Source: Hymenoscyphus infarciens (lineage: Eukaryota; Ascomycota; Leotiomycetes; Helotiales; Helotiaceae). Taken from it: a stretch of DNA of 64,000 bases. The notes under the pieces are model-generated. The model did no database searches. It saw nothing but the letters and a program-made list of their open reading frames with translations, and was not told the origin of the DNA. Of the stretch, positions 37,619 to 50,400 are shown in pieces (within the stretch, counting starts at the first letter, position 1; each line of letters starts with the position of its first letter). Made by a program: the position numbers and the translations under genes. The DNA lies in NCBI GenBank assembly GCA_001414345.1, contig LLCB01000007.1:310001-374000 (forward strand), in the 5' to 3' direction.

Positions 37619-40032
37619 TTAATTGTTGTACACAAATCTGTTGAGATTGAGGTGGGCTGTTGGAAGGTTCTCATTGATGCCGCCGTGGGTTGGTGATAAT
37701 GGTTCTTCCTCCTCTTCGCTGCTGTCGTGAATGATCATATCTTTGCTGCCATTTTGTTGCACAGGGGTATTGGTTTCACTCTTGTCTAGTTTGGGGGAGG
37801 GAGTGGCTGGCTTAGCACCACCAATGACTTCTGGGAACGGAACACTGCCTTTTGCAAGGAGGGAGCTGCGGCGTGGTTTATTATTCATGGTTGTATATAA
37901 GGGTGTTTCAGGCGGTGTCATTGGGAACAACTTAGATCGATTTGCCGCAGAGGCTCCAATGCGCTGTAGAGGTGTTGGTCGCTTGTTAATGGTGGGTTTA
38001 ACTGCAAGAGGGATCTTTGAGGTTCTGGGTGAAGACGATAAAGCTGCTGTAGACCGAACACTGGTAGTCGACTTTGGCGTATACTGTGGAGTGGATGTAA
38101 AAGCGAACTTTTCCTTGATGGTTTGGACTGGAGTATCAATGTCAGATGGGGTGGAGGGTGCTTCTGCTGAGCTGGTGAAGGAATCAGAGGCTGTGAGACC
38201 AGGCACAGAGCCTTGTGATTGAGGGTTTCCTTCCGCTGTGATGCTGGGTTGCTTCACGCTGATGGAATTCTCTCCCTGGAAGATGTCGAGTTTCTTAGCT
38301 GCAGTGACGTCTGATTTGAAGCCGTCCGTATCTGGAAGACCAAGCATAGCATCTTCAATGGAATCGTCAGAGAAGATGTTCACATTTGCCTTTCGTGCTC
38401 TTGCAATCTTCTCCTTGGCAGATCGTCCTAGAGTTGGACTTGGCTGGGAAGCAAAGAAGCGACTGCGAGAGAGGTCGACTTTCTTGCTGGGTGATCCGCC
38501 GCTCTCAATATCTGCGCACAGCCGAGTTCGCTTTTGAGGCCGAGTCTCTTGGGGTGTTGGTGTGTAAATGGAAAATCGTTGGCTATTGGGTAGTCGTGCC
38601 GGGGCAGATTGAGGAACTGGCGGCGGAGTTGGGCGATTGAGGTAGACTCTGGAAAGAGGAGCAACTGATAAGGTTTCGTAGTTCTGGAGGAAAGCGTCTC
38701 GCATGTTTGGAGGCAGTGTGACCGAATTGGGATCGAGTTCTCCCAAGGGGATACGCTTAGGAAAGAATGCATGGATAGGCTTGTCCTTGCCCTTGTCTTG
38801 TTTGACGTTGCCTGCCGATAACGATGATAGCGATAATTGATGTTGAGTGCGAGAGGTGACTGGGGTTGATTTGACCATCATCGACTTCGGCTTCACCAAA
38901 GCCCCCTTGAGGACAATAGGTAGCTTGGTCATGGGATTGAGGTGCCCTGTTGAGACTCCAAGAGCAATCTGTGGTTCCACGTATGCACCGATGAACTCCA
39001 TTTTGCTCTCGTCAAGGGGAAGGTCAGGTTGTGTGTGGAGGACAAGAGCTTGTGCTGTAGGACAGAAGACTCTTTGGTGGAGAAAAGTGAGCTCAGCTTT
39101 ATAAAAAGCCTCCTGGTAGCCTTTGGGCACGTGAAACTTGCCGTCAAATTGCAGCATGCGTAGGACCTTTTCCACCGTTCGGTGCTTTCGCATCATCCGA
39201 TAGGCTGTCTTAAGACCCATATTGCTGATACTGGGCAGGTAGTCGCACCCACTCAAGATAGCCATTTGACGGAACTCTTTATCAGACCAACCCGTCAGAG
39301 TTATCTCTTTGCAAGCACAGAAGTCTGCCTTGTTAATCTCAATGCAGTTCCCATACTGGTCCAATTTTGTCAAAAGACATTTGGCGCCAAAGACCAGAAG
39401 ATCGGAATCTTCTGATAGGATGCCGTGAATGATGCCCTTCCTTTCCAAATAAACCATCTGCGCATCGGCTTCGTATGGAGCCACAATGTATTGTACTTTG
39501 TTTGCCTTGAGTTCGTCGATCAATTGTCGCGCCATCTCGGGCGTCACATCAATGGCTTTCTGAAATTCGAGATATGCTTGTGATGGCTTCCCCGCGTTCA
39601 TCAATTCAAAGCCCGCTTTCTTGCTATCTTCCCGTCGCTTCGACCTATCTGCTTCTGTTGCCGCTTTGCTAGGGAGGTAGTCGCCATCAAATACTAAATA
39701 GGGTATCACACCAAAGTGTTGGAGCATTCGTACTCGGTGCATGGCGAAATCGACAAATCTGGATCGACATCGTCAGTACATTGACATCTCAGTCCAACCA
39801 CCCTTCACTAACTTTCTCGTCGGTTGCCCCTTTGCCAATTCCATCGCACAACCCACGGTCCCTCGATGGAGCCAGCCATATGCGTCTACCCCGAGGGTCT
39901 TTCCCTCGAACCTTTTGAGATTGCATGGTTTTTGGATGGATTTGAGTAGTGGAAGCAGTCCTGAGAAGTATCAGTACGGATTGGCTTGTCTTGACTGGTA
40001 ATATCGTGGAGAGCTAGACCATTTATTCCCAT
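37619..40032 (-). CDS. EXO1: Exonuclease 1 (5'-3' DNA exonuclease / flap endonuclease)
   Basis: Exons 40032-40020, 39960-39813 and 39758-37619 join in frame to 766 residues. The first exon encodes only MGIN plus one base; GTCTAG is a weak donor, but the result MGINGLLPLLKS is the invariant family start. The XPG-N region has GVDAYGWLHRG and VFDGDYLPSK; the XPG-I region has VAPYEADAQMVYLERKG and LSEDSDLLVFG; then LSGCDYLPSI. These hold the metal-binding acidic residues of the FEN1/EXO1 family. The long Ser/Pro-rich C-terminal half is expected for mismatch-repair partner binding and has the motif IHAFFPKRI near residue 360. It acts in mismatch repair, end resection and meiotic recombination. Confidence 0.94.
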
Positions 40033-40489
40033 TGTGACAGTGTCGAGGCCAAAAAAAAGTGAAGAGGCTACTTGGGCGGGTGGGCGCAAACAATAGCAAG
40101 CACTGGACAGAACTGTATTTATTATAACATGAGTAATTTCCCGTGGCGATACAATTTGAAGGAGGACTGAAAACCCCGATCAAGACGGAAAAGCTTGGTA
40201 GTTGATTAGTAGGTCAGAGAGAGAGGAAATCCAAGGGCGTTATGGGTGTCATTCCAGGTGGTCGTTCTGAGGTTGTCGTCGGAGGTTGATGAGGTCCAGA
40301 ACGCGCTTTCCCATAGGTGCACCAGCCAGACGCGCTGGCTGGTCTTACCCAGCAACCGACAAGGCCGGCTCCCGTCATTGGCTCCCCCAAACGTCACCTC
40401 CGATAAAGATTTCGATAACGAAAAATCCCCCTCCTCGATTGGCAACCCAACATTTTCAACACCAAGTCAACCATCCAACATAACCAACG
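40033..40489. promoter_or_regulatory. Divergent promoter region, EXO1 and TMA16
   Basis: 457 bp between two start codons must carry both promoters. No individual motif is convincing. Confidence 0.4.
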
Positions 40490-41185
40490 ATGCCGAAAAG
40501 CTTGGAGAAGACCCGCAAGAAGATTGCGAAGAAGAAGGGAAACATCACTGCACTGCACGAGAACTCGCGCGATTCACAACGGTTACGCCGGGCGCAAAAT
40601 CGAGACGATAAATTACTTCGAGTCGCATCAGCCAGAAAAAAGAATGACAAACCTTTAGGTGGGAGCAAGATTTACATTCGCAATTGAAGAGCAGGAAGCT
40701 CACATTTGTTAGTTATTCGGGCAAAGTACTTTCAAGAAACAATTCGAGCGAATGAAGGAAAACCACTGCAACTCGACGCCATTCATATTTGCATCGCAAC
40801 GTGAGATCCCTCAGCACGGGTCTAGACTACACATATCCTAACACCAAATAGATTTGTGCACCAACATGACGAGGAATTCAGCAATTTAAAAAAAGAACGT
40901 CGCGCCGGCAGACCTGCAAGCACAAGAGAAGACCTTCTCCGAATCAAGATTGCGGCAGATGAGAAGGAGTATGAGGGTGGATTTTGTATGTGCAAAGCAT
41001 CTACATTAATTTTTGCTCGACTGACCTGTGCAAAAGATATGCCAGATCTAACGGATGCCGATAATGTTGTCTTCCTTGATAGATGGGAAGGGGATTGGTC
41101 GTATCTCTCGACGTTGAAATGGGTTCGGATATCGAGCGGGGGTTTAATACAACCTACCAAGTTTCCACCAAAAGGAGAGTCATGA
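40490..41185 (+). CDS. TMA16: Translation machinery-associated protein 16
   Basis: Exons 40490-40658, 40713-40800, 40852-40985 and 41037-41185 join in frame to 179 residues, almost the same length as yeast Tma16. The basic N-terminus (MPKSLEKTRKKIAKKKGNIT) leads to VIRAKYFQETI, FVHQHDEEFSNLKKERRAGR, then a C-terminal MPDLTDADNVVFLDRWEGDW, which is the family's most conserved block. Tma16 is a 60S pre-ribosome factor that binds in the nucleus. The basic start is typical of an rRNA contact. All four exons are needed to link these motifs. Confidence 0.91.
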
Positions 41186-41698
41186 ATAAATGAACCTGAA
41201 GATACTGTACTGGCGTTTGGGAGGTATCATATGGGTTGGCGTAGGGATTGAAAAAAATGGCAAGGTTTCTGTTAGAAAATGCCTGCAGAGCAGATGCTCT
41301 TAGTTTGATACCACATACAATGATGAATGTTGGTTGAGCAAAAAGACCTTCTGGGAATACCTGCTTTTCCAAAGAACATGCGAAATGACTTGGTCAATTA
41401 AAAATGCTTTAGGTGGGAAGTTTCTAAAGTTCAGGAAATATCTTGCAAATTGTGGACTTTCTTAGCATAAAGGTTATGTCTCTTATTTTGCATGGCACAA
41501 GATTATGCAATCAGGGGTCTCCCTCCAGGTGGTTCTTCGAGAGGACAGCCTCGTCAAATGACGCTAGCGAGCGCGAGCCTCACGGAAGAAAAAAGTCGCG
41601 AACTGGAGCTGGAAGACTTTCCAATCCCATCAACACCATCCACCAATCCATTTCTATCCACCATTTCCTCCTCACACCTCACCACCATCTCTTCCATC
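41186..41698. other. Intergenic between TMA16 and MAM33
   Basis: About 0.5 kb containing the TMA16 3' UTR and the MAM33 promoter. Open frames overlapping the start of MAM33 from 41443 are shadows or leader readings. Confidence 0.4.
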
Positions 41699-42615
41699 AT
41701 GTTTTCTCTCAGATCTTTCGCCCGCTCTGCCCCCAGAACAGTCTCCCGCTTGTCAGCTGCAGCAATCAGACAATCAACATCCCGAAGCCCCTTATTACAA
41801 GCAGCATGGAAGCCAACAAGTACACAAGCCGTCGCCACATTCACAAGCTCCGCACTACGAAGAGCAAAGGCTGCCGAGGGCGATGAGGAATTGATTCTGA
41901 AGCTCGATTCCGAGTTGCAGATGGAGAAGGAGATGAAGCTTCAGGAAGGTGTCCCAACCAGTGTGAAGGATTATCTTGAGAACGGCCCATTCGAGGTCAT
42001 TGATACCCCAGGTCAAGAAGATGTTGTTCTTACAAGACAATTCGGAGATGAGAAGTAAGAACTCAATGCCCCTTTTGAAGAGCAATCATTAACAAAAAAA
42101 TCAGAATCCAAATCACCTTTTCCATCGCCGACATCAACGCCCTCGACAACGAGAACGATTTTGAAGACCCGGCTATGAACGATGAGGAGGATGGCCAGTC
42201 AAATGAGAGATCCGAAGAATCCGCTGCTGATGGAGAGGGCAACGAGGGAGAGGATGGAGACCGATCATACCCAGCACGGTTGAACATCATCATTGAGAAG
42301 CCAGGAAAGGGTGCGCTCAACGTTGAGAGCATTGTCCAAGATGGAATGCACGTTATCGACAGCGTTTACTATTATGCCGACTCCTCATTCGCATATGCCA
42401 AGACACCAGAGAAGATCCATGGGCGACAAGATCTCTACTCGGGACCACCATTCGGCAACCTTGATGAGGATCTTCAAGTGTTGATGGAGAGATATTTGGA
42501 TGAGAGAGGAATCAACACCGCCCTTGCCATCTTTGTACCAGATTACATTGACATGAAGGAGCAAAAGGAGTACTTGAGATGGTTGGAAAACGTCAAGAGC
42601 TTCGTCGAGGCATAG
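41699..42615 (+). CDS. MAM33: Mitochondrial MAM33/p32 acidic matrix protein
   Basis: Exons 41699-42054 and 42105-42615 join in frame to 288 residues. The first about 55 residues (MFSLRSFARSAPRTVSRLS onwards) are Arg/Ser-rich and free of acids, a clear mitochondrial presequence. The mature part is strongly acidic, with ELQMEKEM, then FSIADINALDNENDFED and an E/D/G-rich loop. DSVYYYADSSFAYAK, YSGPPFGNLDEDLQVLMERY and LRWLENVKSF match the p32 (MAM33) doughnut-trimer family. These matrix proteins support mitochondrial translation and respiration. A 50-bp intron with donor GTAAGA splits the gene. Confidence 0.9.
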
Positions 42616-43337
42616 TTGCTTTTTAAGCAATTGCGTTCTTGTCTTCACCTGTTGTCTTTATATTTTTTCCACTCTTTGGCGCCATCATGTAAAATAGTTT
42701 GTACGGGATAGGGTGTTGATACGGCCGTATGCCGATTTAATGACATGAAGATCTTGAGCAGTCTGATGTGTACTTCTTCTCTGGCCAGTGCGGTTTCATC
42801 TGAATTTCTGTGTGTACGAAAGTTCGTCGCACGAACACCAACCTGTTTTTCTCTTTTTGGCCCAGTCATCATTCTTTTCAACGAATCTTATCAAGTTGTG
42901 TCAGGTATAAAGGATGTTAGACTTGAAGAAAAGTTTGATAATCGTGGGACAACTAGAGCTGCCACAACAACCACAGCTGCAATACAGGTAACAGAAAACT
43001 TCAAGGAAGATGCCTTCATCAAGATGCACACTAGCCTCCCTCTCATAAACTCGATTCATGTTCTACGTACGAAACAATGTACCGGCTGTTAGCATTGCTT
43101 TAATTCGATTGGATGAAAATGTAACCCGTTTGCGGAACAAACCTACCCCGCGATCCCTCGCCTCACCAATGAAAAACATGCATCTGTCTCATGCACCGTC
43201 ATTGGAATCTCTTATCTATATCACCATCATGTTTCTCGATTTCTTTCTGTGATATCAGCATTCGTCACACCTCTTTCTTACCTTCCCAAGTGCAACACCA
43301 CTTTTCAGATACGGAGATTCCACCACAAACCTCAAAG
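42616..43337. other. Intergenic between MAM33 and the 2EXR gene
   Basis: 0.7 kb with no supported gene: MAM33 3' UTR followed by the promoter and leader of the next gene. Confidence 0.4.
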
Positions 43338-44081
43338 ATGTCAACACAACCCCTCCAACAATTCCACCTCTTCCCAAATCTCCCAACTGAACTCCGTCTC
43401 GCAATCTACACCACAATCAACAACGTCCCTCAAAACCCCACACCCGCCCTCTCATCCACAACCCGAATTCTAAAAATCAGCTTCTCCCCCTCCCTCGATA
43501 GATACATATCCAACACCCCTCCCCCTCCTCTTCTGTCCCTGTGTTCCGAAGCCCGCAACCACCTTTTGAAGCAACACAATTACACACACCTCCTCATCGG
43601 TCCCTCATTCTTCTGTGCCCCCCACACAAACATCCCCATCTCCTTCCCCGCCACTACCCTCTACATCTCCTCTCTCCACCCAGGGGTCCTATCCTCCTCC
43701 TTCGCAAACAACGTTCTCTACCACCTCTCCACTTCCCCAAATCGCCATCAGCTTACCAGTCTCGCCCTCGATCTCCGGATCTTCAACGAGCTCTCGGAAA
43801 ATGGACTTTTAGGTGTTCTAGCGGGAATGAGGGGATTGAGGGAGGTGTGTATGGTTGTCGAGTTTGGAAGACGGTTTGAGGGTGTACTGGGCTTTTTGGA
43901 AGTGCCTGAGTGGAGGAGTGATTTGAGGTGGTTGGCTGGAAGGGCGAAGGATAATCTGGGTGTTGAGAGGGGAAGGGGAAGGAGTTTGTTGGGTGATGTT
44001 TCTGGGAAGGGAGATGTGAAGGAAATTGGGGAGGTGGATGTTAGGTGTGTTATTTTGACAAGAGGGGGGGAGCAGGCTTGA
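43338..44081 (+). CDS. 2EXR domain protein of unknown function
   Basis: A single exon of 247 residues. The N-terminal FHLFPNLPTELRLAIY is the 2EXR signature (named for its LP-E-R start), followed by LSLCSEARNHLLKQ, the usual second block of this fungal family. Later parts, RHQLTSLALDLRIFNEL and GMRGLREVCMVVEFG, fit the expected alternating helices and strands. 2EXR proteins are numerous in Pezizomycotina and have no established biochemical role. The start is chosen at MSTQPLQQ because the family signature lies about 10 residues inside it. The in-frame sequence upstream contains no signature. Confidence 0.72.
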   Translation: MSTQPLQQFHLFPNLPTELRLAIYTTINNVPQNPTPALSSTTRILKISFSPSLDRYISNTPPPPLLSLCSEARNHLLKQHNYTHLLIGPSFFCAPHTNIPISFPATTLYISSLHPGVLSSSFANNVLYHLSTSPNRHQLTSLALDLRIFNELSENGLLGVLAGMRGLREVCMVVEFGRRFEGVLGFLEVPEWRSDLRWLAGRAKDNLGVERGRGRSLLGDVSGKGDVKEIGEVDVRCVILTRGGEQA

Positions 44082-44635
44082 GATTTGGTGTATTTGAGGC
44101 TTATTGACTAAGTGGGGCTGAAATGGACTACGACTTTAGACAGGTGCCTTGTAGGCGCTTGATTCTCAGCGAAGAGGGTAATCAGTGACAGCTAGATGTC
44201 ACCAATAGGCAATGGTGATCTAGCCTAGTTTGCGTGACTTCAAAGCGATGACCTATTCAATTACAACCGAAATAGAGTCAGTAGCTCATGATAGCTAGGG
44301 CTCGACTAGAATAGAATGAAACCTATAAACACGAAGATCTCAAGAAGTATGACACGATCACAATCCACTGTTGATCTGACACAACCACCAGAACCCACCC
44401 CCCTCCGTAATTCATCGCACGAGGAAGAGAAGGGATGGAGAGATAATAGGGACATCAAGCCTTCATCAATCTCGATGACTTGATGTAAATTATTTATTTA
44501 CTGCATCATGAATAATCCATCCGTTCTTCTCTGACCATCTTAGGAGACAAACACGGACTTCCTTTCGTGGATACAAAACCGAAACCCAATGCTACACAAC
44601 GCCAAACGCTTCAAAAAAGAAAAACGTCCTAATAT
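44082..44635. other. Intergenic between convergent genes
   Basis: About 0.55 kb joins the 3' ends of the 2EXR and SCOT genes. I see nothing beyond likely 3' UTRs. Confidence 0.4.
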
Positions 44636-46383
44636 TTAGAGCATAGGTTTCAGGTCGTCAGCCACCTTGAATGGTGCTTCTGTCTTGCTCTTGATTTCCT
44701 CTACAGTAACGCCATCCGCGATCTCAGTCAGTGTCAACCCAGTAGCAAAGTCAACCTCGAAGACACCCTAAACCTATGTTAGCGTTGAATCAACACGGGG
44801 ATCCTCTGTTCCGCTTGGGACTCACCAATTCAGTAATAATCATTGACACACAAGCTTTTCCAGTCAATGGGAAAGCACATTGCTTCATAATTTTTGCGTT
44901 GCCTTTCTTGTCGGTATGCTCCATGGTAACAACAACTTTGGTTTTGCTGGGGTTGCTAACCAGATCCATAGCACCTCCAAATCCCTTTATCTTTCCTGGC
45001 AACATCCAGTTGGCTAAGTCACCGTTCGCACTAACCTGCATCGCTCCGAGAATGGTAAGGTCAATACGACCACTTCTGATCATACCAAAACTTTCTTCGC
45101 TGCCAAAGACAGCCGCACCAGGGTTCAAAGTGACGGTTTCCTTTCCGGCATTAATCAAATCTGCATCCTCTTTCCCTTTTACTGGGTAAGGACCTAGACC
45201 AAGAATTCCATTCTCGGATTGCAGCTGAACCTCTACCTCTGGGCCCACGAAGGAAGGAGCCAACATGGGCATCCCTATTCCGAGATTGGCATACATACCA
45301 TTCTTGAACTCTTTCGCAGCTCTCTTGACAATTCGCTCTCTCTTTGCGGCCGTCTCACCGCTTCCTAAAGCTGCCTTTGCTGCGGGATCGTTTGGATCTT
45401 TGGCAAATGTGAATTTCTCAATGTTCTTGGGTCTGGTTGACTGAATAACCCGCTTGACGTAGATGCCGGGTAGGTGAACGGCTTCGGGGGCGATTCCGCC
45501 AGGCTCCACAATCTCCTCGGCTTCCACGATGGTCATTTTGGCATTTCGTCCCATCGCGCCGTTGAAATTGTTAGCAGCAAGACGAAACTGACAGTTTCCG
45601 AGCTTGTCTGCTTTCCATGCCTTGACAAAGGCGTAATCGCCCTTGATACTTTCCTCCAATAGGTATGGTTTCCCGTCGAAGACTTTGACATCCTTAGGGT
45701 ATGAGTATTCGTTTGGCGTACCATCGGCGTTGTTTTTCAAAGGCAGCTCTCCGGTTTGTACTACGGTTCCGAAAGCTGCTGGCGTGTAAAATGCGGGAAT
45801 GCCTTTTCCTCCAGACGCGCATCGTTCAGCAAGGGTTCCTTGAGGCGTCAATTCCAATTCGATTTCTCCTGTGAGGTACATCTTCTCAAAAGTCTTGTTT
45901 TCTCCGATATAACTCGCAATCATCTTCTTGATTTGCTTGGTCTTTAGGAGTTTCCCCAGTCCGGACTCACTAAGTTCCATTAGTTTTTTTGGTCTACACA
46001 GTATGGAGTCACTATATGCACTAACTCAGTACCAGCATTATTCGAGACGGCAGTAATTCCTATTATATCCTTTTTCTTCAACACCTCGTCGATCAGGGTG
46101 TCTGGAACTCCGCAAAGACCAAAACCCCCGCATAGAAGTGTGGAGTTGGACTTCATGTCCTTGAGGGCTTCGGCGGCCGAAGGAAGGACTTTGTTGATTT
46201 CATGACGCCGAGCGGTTGAGGCAAAGGTACGAGCTAAGAGGGTCGATTGCTAAATGAACGTCAACACTACTCGAAAGGATCGCAGCGGGATAGCTTCTTC
46301 ATTTATCTGTGCTTGTAGCTTACCTTGTAGCTCTTCCGGGAATACGCCCGCGCGGTCCGGAAGCAAAGTGCTGCAGAAGACAT
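44636..46383 (-). CDS. OXCT1: Succinyl-CoA:3-ketoacid CoA transferase, mitochondrial
   Basis: Exons 46383-46324, 46249-46026, 45969-44826 and 44767-44636 join in frame to 519 residues, the usual SCOT length. The first exon ([20 protein letters not shown]) and [10 protein letters not shown] form a mitochondrial presequence. The alpha half has [16 protein letters not shown] and [20 protein letters not shown]. The beta half has [13 protein letters not shown] and [13 protein letters not shown], whose Glu forms the CoA thioester, then GAMDLV and [17 protein letters not shown]. It moves CoA from succinyl-CoA to acetoacetate for ketone-body use; fungal relatives may act on acetate or propionate. The start codon lies only about 160 bp from a large transposon complex. 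Confidence 0.94.
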
Positions 46384-46546
46384 TATCTCAGACCGAAAGC
46401 GCGCTGCACGAGAAGCTATATCAATTGGGAGAAAAGGAAGGTATTCAGAGAAAAGGAAACCTCATGAGGTTTAAGTCGGCCTCGGCAGCTGCGCAGCCAT
46501 GGCGGAGAAATATTTACCCCACGGCTTGAACCTTCAATGTACCCCG

Positions 46547-46689
46547 TATGGTGGCTGTTAGCGACCCTCTCGGACATTTTAGAAAATCGACTTTTTACGC
46601 TTAAATATATTATAATTTAACGTACTCTACTACTACCTTTTATACTTAATTATACTTCGAAGTTAAGAGAATTATATATTAAGGCTATT
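46547..46689 (+). repeat. Left terminal inverted repeat
   Basis: About 143 bp matching the reverse complement of the right end. The inner part from TACTCTACTACTACCTTTTA to TATTAAGGCTATT is almost identical to its partner. Confidence 0.8.
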
Positions 46690-49600
46690 TAGGTGTACTA
46701 AAAGTGTATATATTTAATAAATTATAGTATTATTAGTACTTTAAAACTAGTATTTCTACTCCTTCTAGTAATACTTTAGATAACTTAAAATCTACTTATT
46801 TAAGAGAACTAGGCTTAAAGTATATCCTACTACTATTATCTCTCTTTACTTCCTCTTTTTCTTCTTTATTAGATTTAATATATTACTCTTAATTATTTTA
46901 TAGAAACTAGTTAGTATCTATATATACTATAACGTCTTATTTATACTCCTTACTATAATACCTAGGTCTATTACTTATCTCTTCCTCTATCTTAAGTATA
47001 AGAGCTTTTATAGTATTAATAAGGTCCTCTTCTTCTACTAATATAACTAATTCCTTTATTTAATAGACGTGTCTCTTAGTATATAATTCTATATAAAGAT
47101 ATAGATAAAATTAAGTATATAGTATATTAAGCCTTAACTATATCTTATTAAAAAGGTTAAAGTCTTTATTACTAGTTTTAAGCTAACTTATCTTAATCTT
47201 ATTATATACTATATAAGTATTATTATTAAGATACTTAATATTATTATAAAAAGAGACCTCCTTTTAAAGATCCTTTTATATCTCTAGATTAGCCTTATAC
47301 TTATAGTTTCTAGTATTATTATCTTAATAATTATATATCTTATCTAGCTTCTCTTATAGTACTTCCTACTATTACTAATATTACTTTTAAATAGAGTATA
47401 TATTATAGATCTTAATAAACTTATTAATCTAGTAGTAGATAACGTTTATATAGATATATTATAAGACGATCTAATTATACTTTAAACTATTAAAAAGACT
47501 CTTTTATTTAAGTGCTTAAAAGTATTCTATTTACTAAAAAGTTTATTAATTAATTAGAGTATACTACTATTACTTAATATACTAGTTTTTAATAGAAGTG
47601 TGTAATAGTATACTATCCTAGATTATTATATAATAGCTGGATTATTATATAATAGCACTATTCTAAATGTTAGCATTTATAAAACTACTAATACCTCTAA
47701 ACAGTGCTAATACTCTTAATACTCCTAAGGCCGAAATTACGAATAACCGATACTTATACGAGCAAAGTGCCAAAGGTATTAATATCTGACATTTATATAT
47801 AGAAGGGATTAAGGTTCAAATGTTATATATTTAGCTTTCCAAAGAATCAAAGGTTATATATTTAGCTTTTCAGCTCTTATTATTTAGTATTAGCTATATT
47901 AAGCAGAGCTTAGTTATTATTATTATTAGAACTTAAAAGCTTCTAACCTTCTTATATATAAACGTTTATATTCAGTATAGTAAAAGGATAGTTATTATTT
48001 TCTTCTATATTAGTATCTAGTATCTATATACGTCATTCTACTATACGCACTCCTATATACCTCTACTATAGTTATATGTATTTCGTACTATTATAAAGTG
48101 CTATATACCTAAGTCTTTAATATTCTTAAATTAAGCTTCTTTTTATACTATAAAAGAAGATAGTATACTATTATTAAAAGAGTCTTTATACCTTTATTTA
48201 CTTATACTACTTTTAGAAAGCTATATTTATATACTAATTAAAGGTAGTACTTTATAACTATAACCTAGGTATAGTTAGAAAGGCTAATAAAACATTCTAA
48301 TATCTTATATAAGTAAGCGTTAATAAATCTATATATTTAAAAGCTATAGAAGGATAATTTATTATAGCTATTAACACTTTATACTTAATTTAGTCTTTTA
48401 ATAATAAACTACTTATAAACTCTCTTAAGAATATTCTTCCTAGTCTTAGTAGATATAGGTACTATTTACTAATTTAATTAAGTAATCTCTCTTTTACTAA
48501 TAAAGAAGCTTAGCTTATAATAAAGGTAAATATATATAGTATAATAGCTATATTAAGTTATTTAGCTAGATTTAAATTTATTTATAATAGTATTAATAAG
48601 AGTAATATCTTACTTAAGTATAAGAGGTTCTATTTAATAAAGTAGAAGCTTTTAATATATTTAAAGCTTTTAAAGCTATTAATTAGATATTAGTATACTT
48701 TTAAATTAATTAAGTATATATAGGATTTTCTTATAAGTAAAGTCTTTATACTATAACTTTATAGCTAATTAAATAGCTTCTAGATTATTAATAATATTAG
48801 GAATTTTTATAGGAAAGTTCTAAGCCTTAAACTTATACTAAAAGGTCTTTTTACTATTAAATATTAGTATATATTTACTCTATAGTAATAGAGTAAATTT
48901 AACTTACTTTATAATTAACCTTTTAGTAGCTATCCTTTTTATTATATATATAAGAGGCTTTCCTTTTATTATATATAAATTATATAACTCCTCTCTAGCT
49001 ATTATCTACTTTACTAAGTTAATTATTATAACTAAGAGCTATTTAAAAGAACTAAGAGCTATTTAAAAGAAATATAAGAGAAATAAGAGAGAAATATAAG
49101 AGAAATATAATTTAGATATAAAGTTAATTAATTTAAGTAGGTATATAATTATTTTTAAAATTATAGTAGAGTAAGGTTCTAGTTATATTAGAGTTATATA
49201 ACGCGATTTTTAGAAAGTAGAAGAAACTTATTAATAATCTTACTTATTATAGAGCTACTTTAGAGTATTATAATAATGTCTAATTAAATACTTTTTATAA
49301 AAGAAAGTATTTATTTATATTTAAATAGCTTTTATTTTTAATTTAAAATAAAAGAAATAAAAGATAGGTAAAATATTAATATTATTATACTAAAAGAAGA
49401 AAACTCTATTTTAAATAAATTCTAACTAAAATTAAGACTTAATACTAGTATATAGAAGGTTTAAATTACTTAAGAGTATAAGATAACCTCTTTCTTATAT
49501 CTCTATAATTAACCTCTAGCTTACTCTTTACTAGCTTATTCTTTACTACTTTATTCTTTACTATTAGTAATACCTCTTTTAAGGCTTTAAATTTAACTAG

Positions 49601-50229
49601 CTTATTCCCTTCTACTAAAGGCTCTAATTTAGTCTTCTTAATAGGCGATTTAGCCTTAGAATTTAATAAGTTTAAATCTAAAGATAAAGATAATAATTAA
49701 GCTAACCTTTTACTAGTAGATGCTTTATAAATTACTAGTAACGATAATAACGCTTTCTTACTCTTTTTCAGCTTTAGTTTCTCCTTTTTAATAAATAGTA
49801 ACTCCTTCTTATAGATTACTAAAAAGAATATATATATTACTTATTTAGGCTTATATATACTCTTAAGATTAGCTACTATTATACTATCCTTTATATCTAC
49901 TTCTTTAAAGACGTAGATTACTATAGGCTAAGTACTACTTATTAAGATCTCGAATTTAGCCTTCCTACTATTAAACTCCTCTTATAGTACCTTCTAATAT
50001 ACTTCGTTATACTTAGTATATATATCTAATAAATTAATAAGTTTTTATAAAAACTTATTAACCTAGTCTCTAGTACTAATTAATACCTCTTTCTTAAATT
50101 AATAGGTTACTATAGTATCTATAAAAGTAGTCTTTTTTAGAGAACGCTTATATAACTATATATAAATAGTTTAGTAGAAGGTAGCTTTCTTTTAATAGTA
50201 AAGATTAGAACTAAAGTTAACTCTCTCTT

Positions 50230-50400
50230 TGTCGGTATATATTTAAGGGGTAAATAGCGATTCGGATTAGTGTACGTGGGTATACGTGCTTCTTACTTAA
50301 GAGCTACTTAAGTAGGCATCGTAGCTAGCTTTACTCGGTATATACGAATGATAATATAACTCTTTTTATATCGCTTTTATAATCATAAGTTATACTAATA
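50230..50400 (+). repeat. 5' LTR
   Basis: 171 bp. It differs from the 3' LTR at ten positions, all transitions, mostly T here for C there. Its end reads ACTAATA where the 3' copy reads ACTAACA. Confidence 0.92.

Noticed and set aside
46600..50200. Possible genes in the AT-rich left arm
   Set aside because: Every frame is broken by many stops; best read as RIP-mutated transposon coding sequence, not as a host gene.
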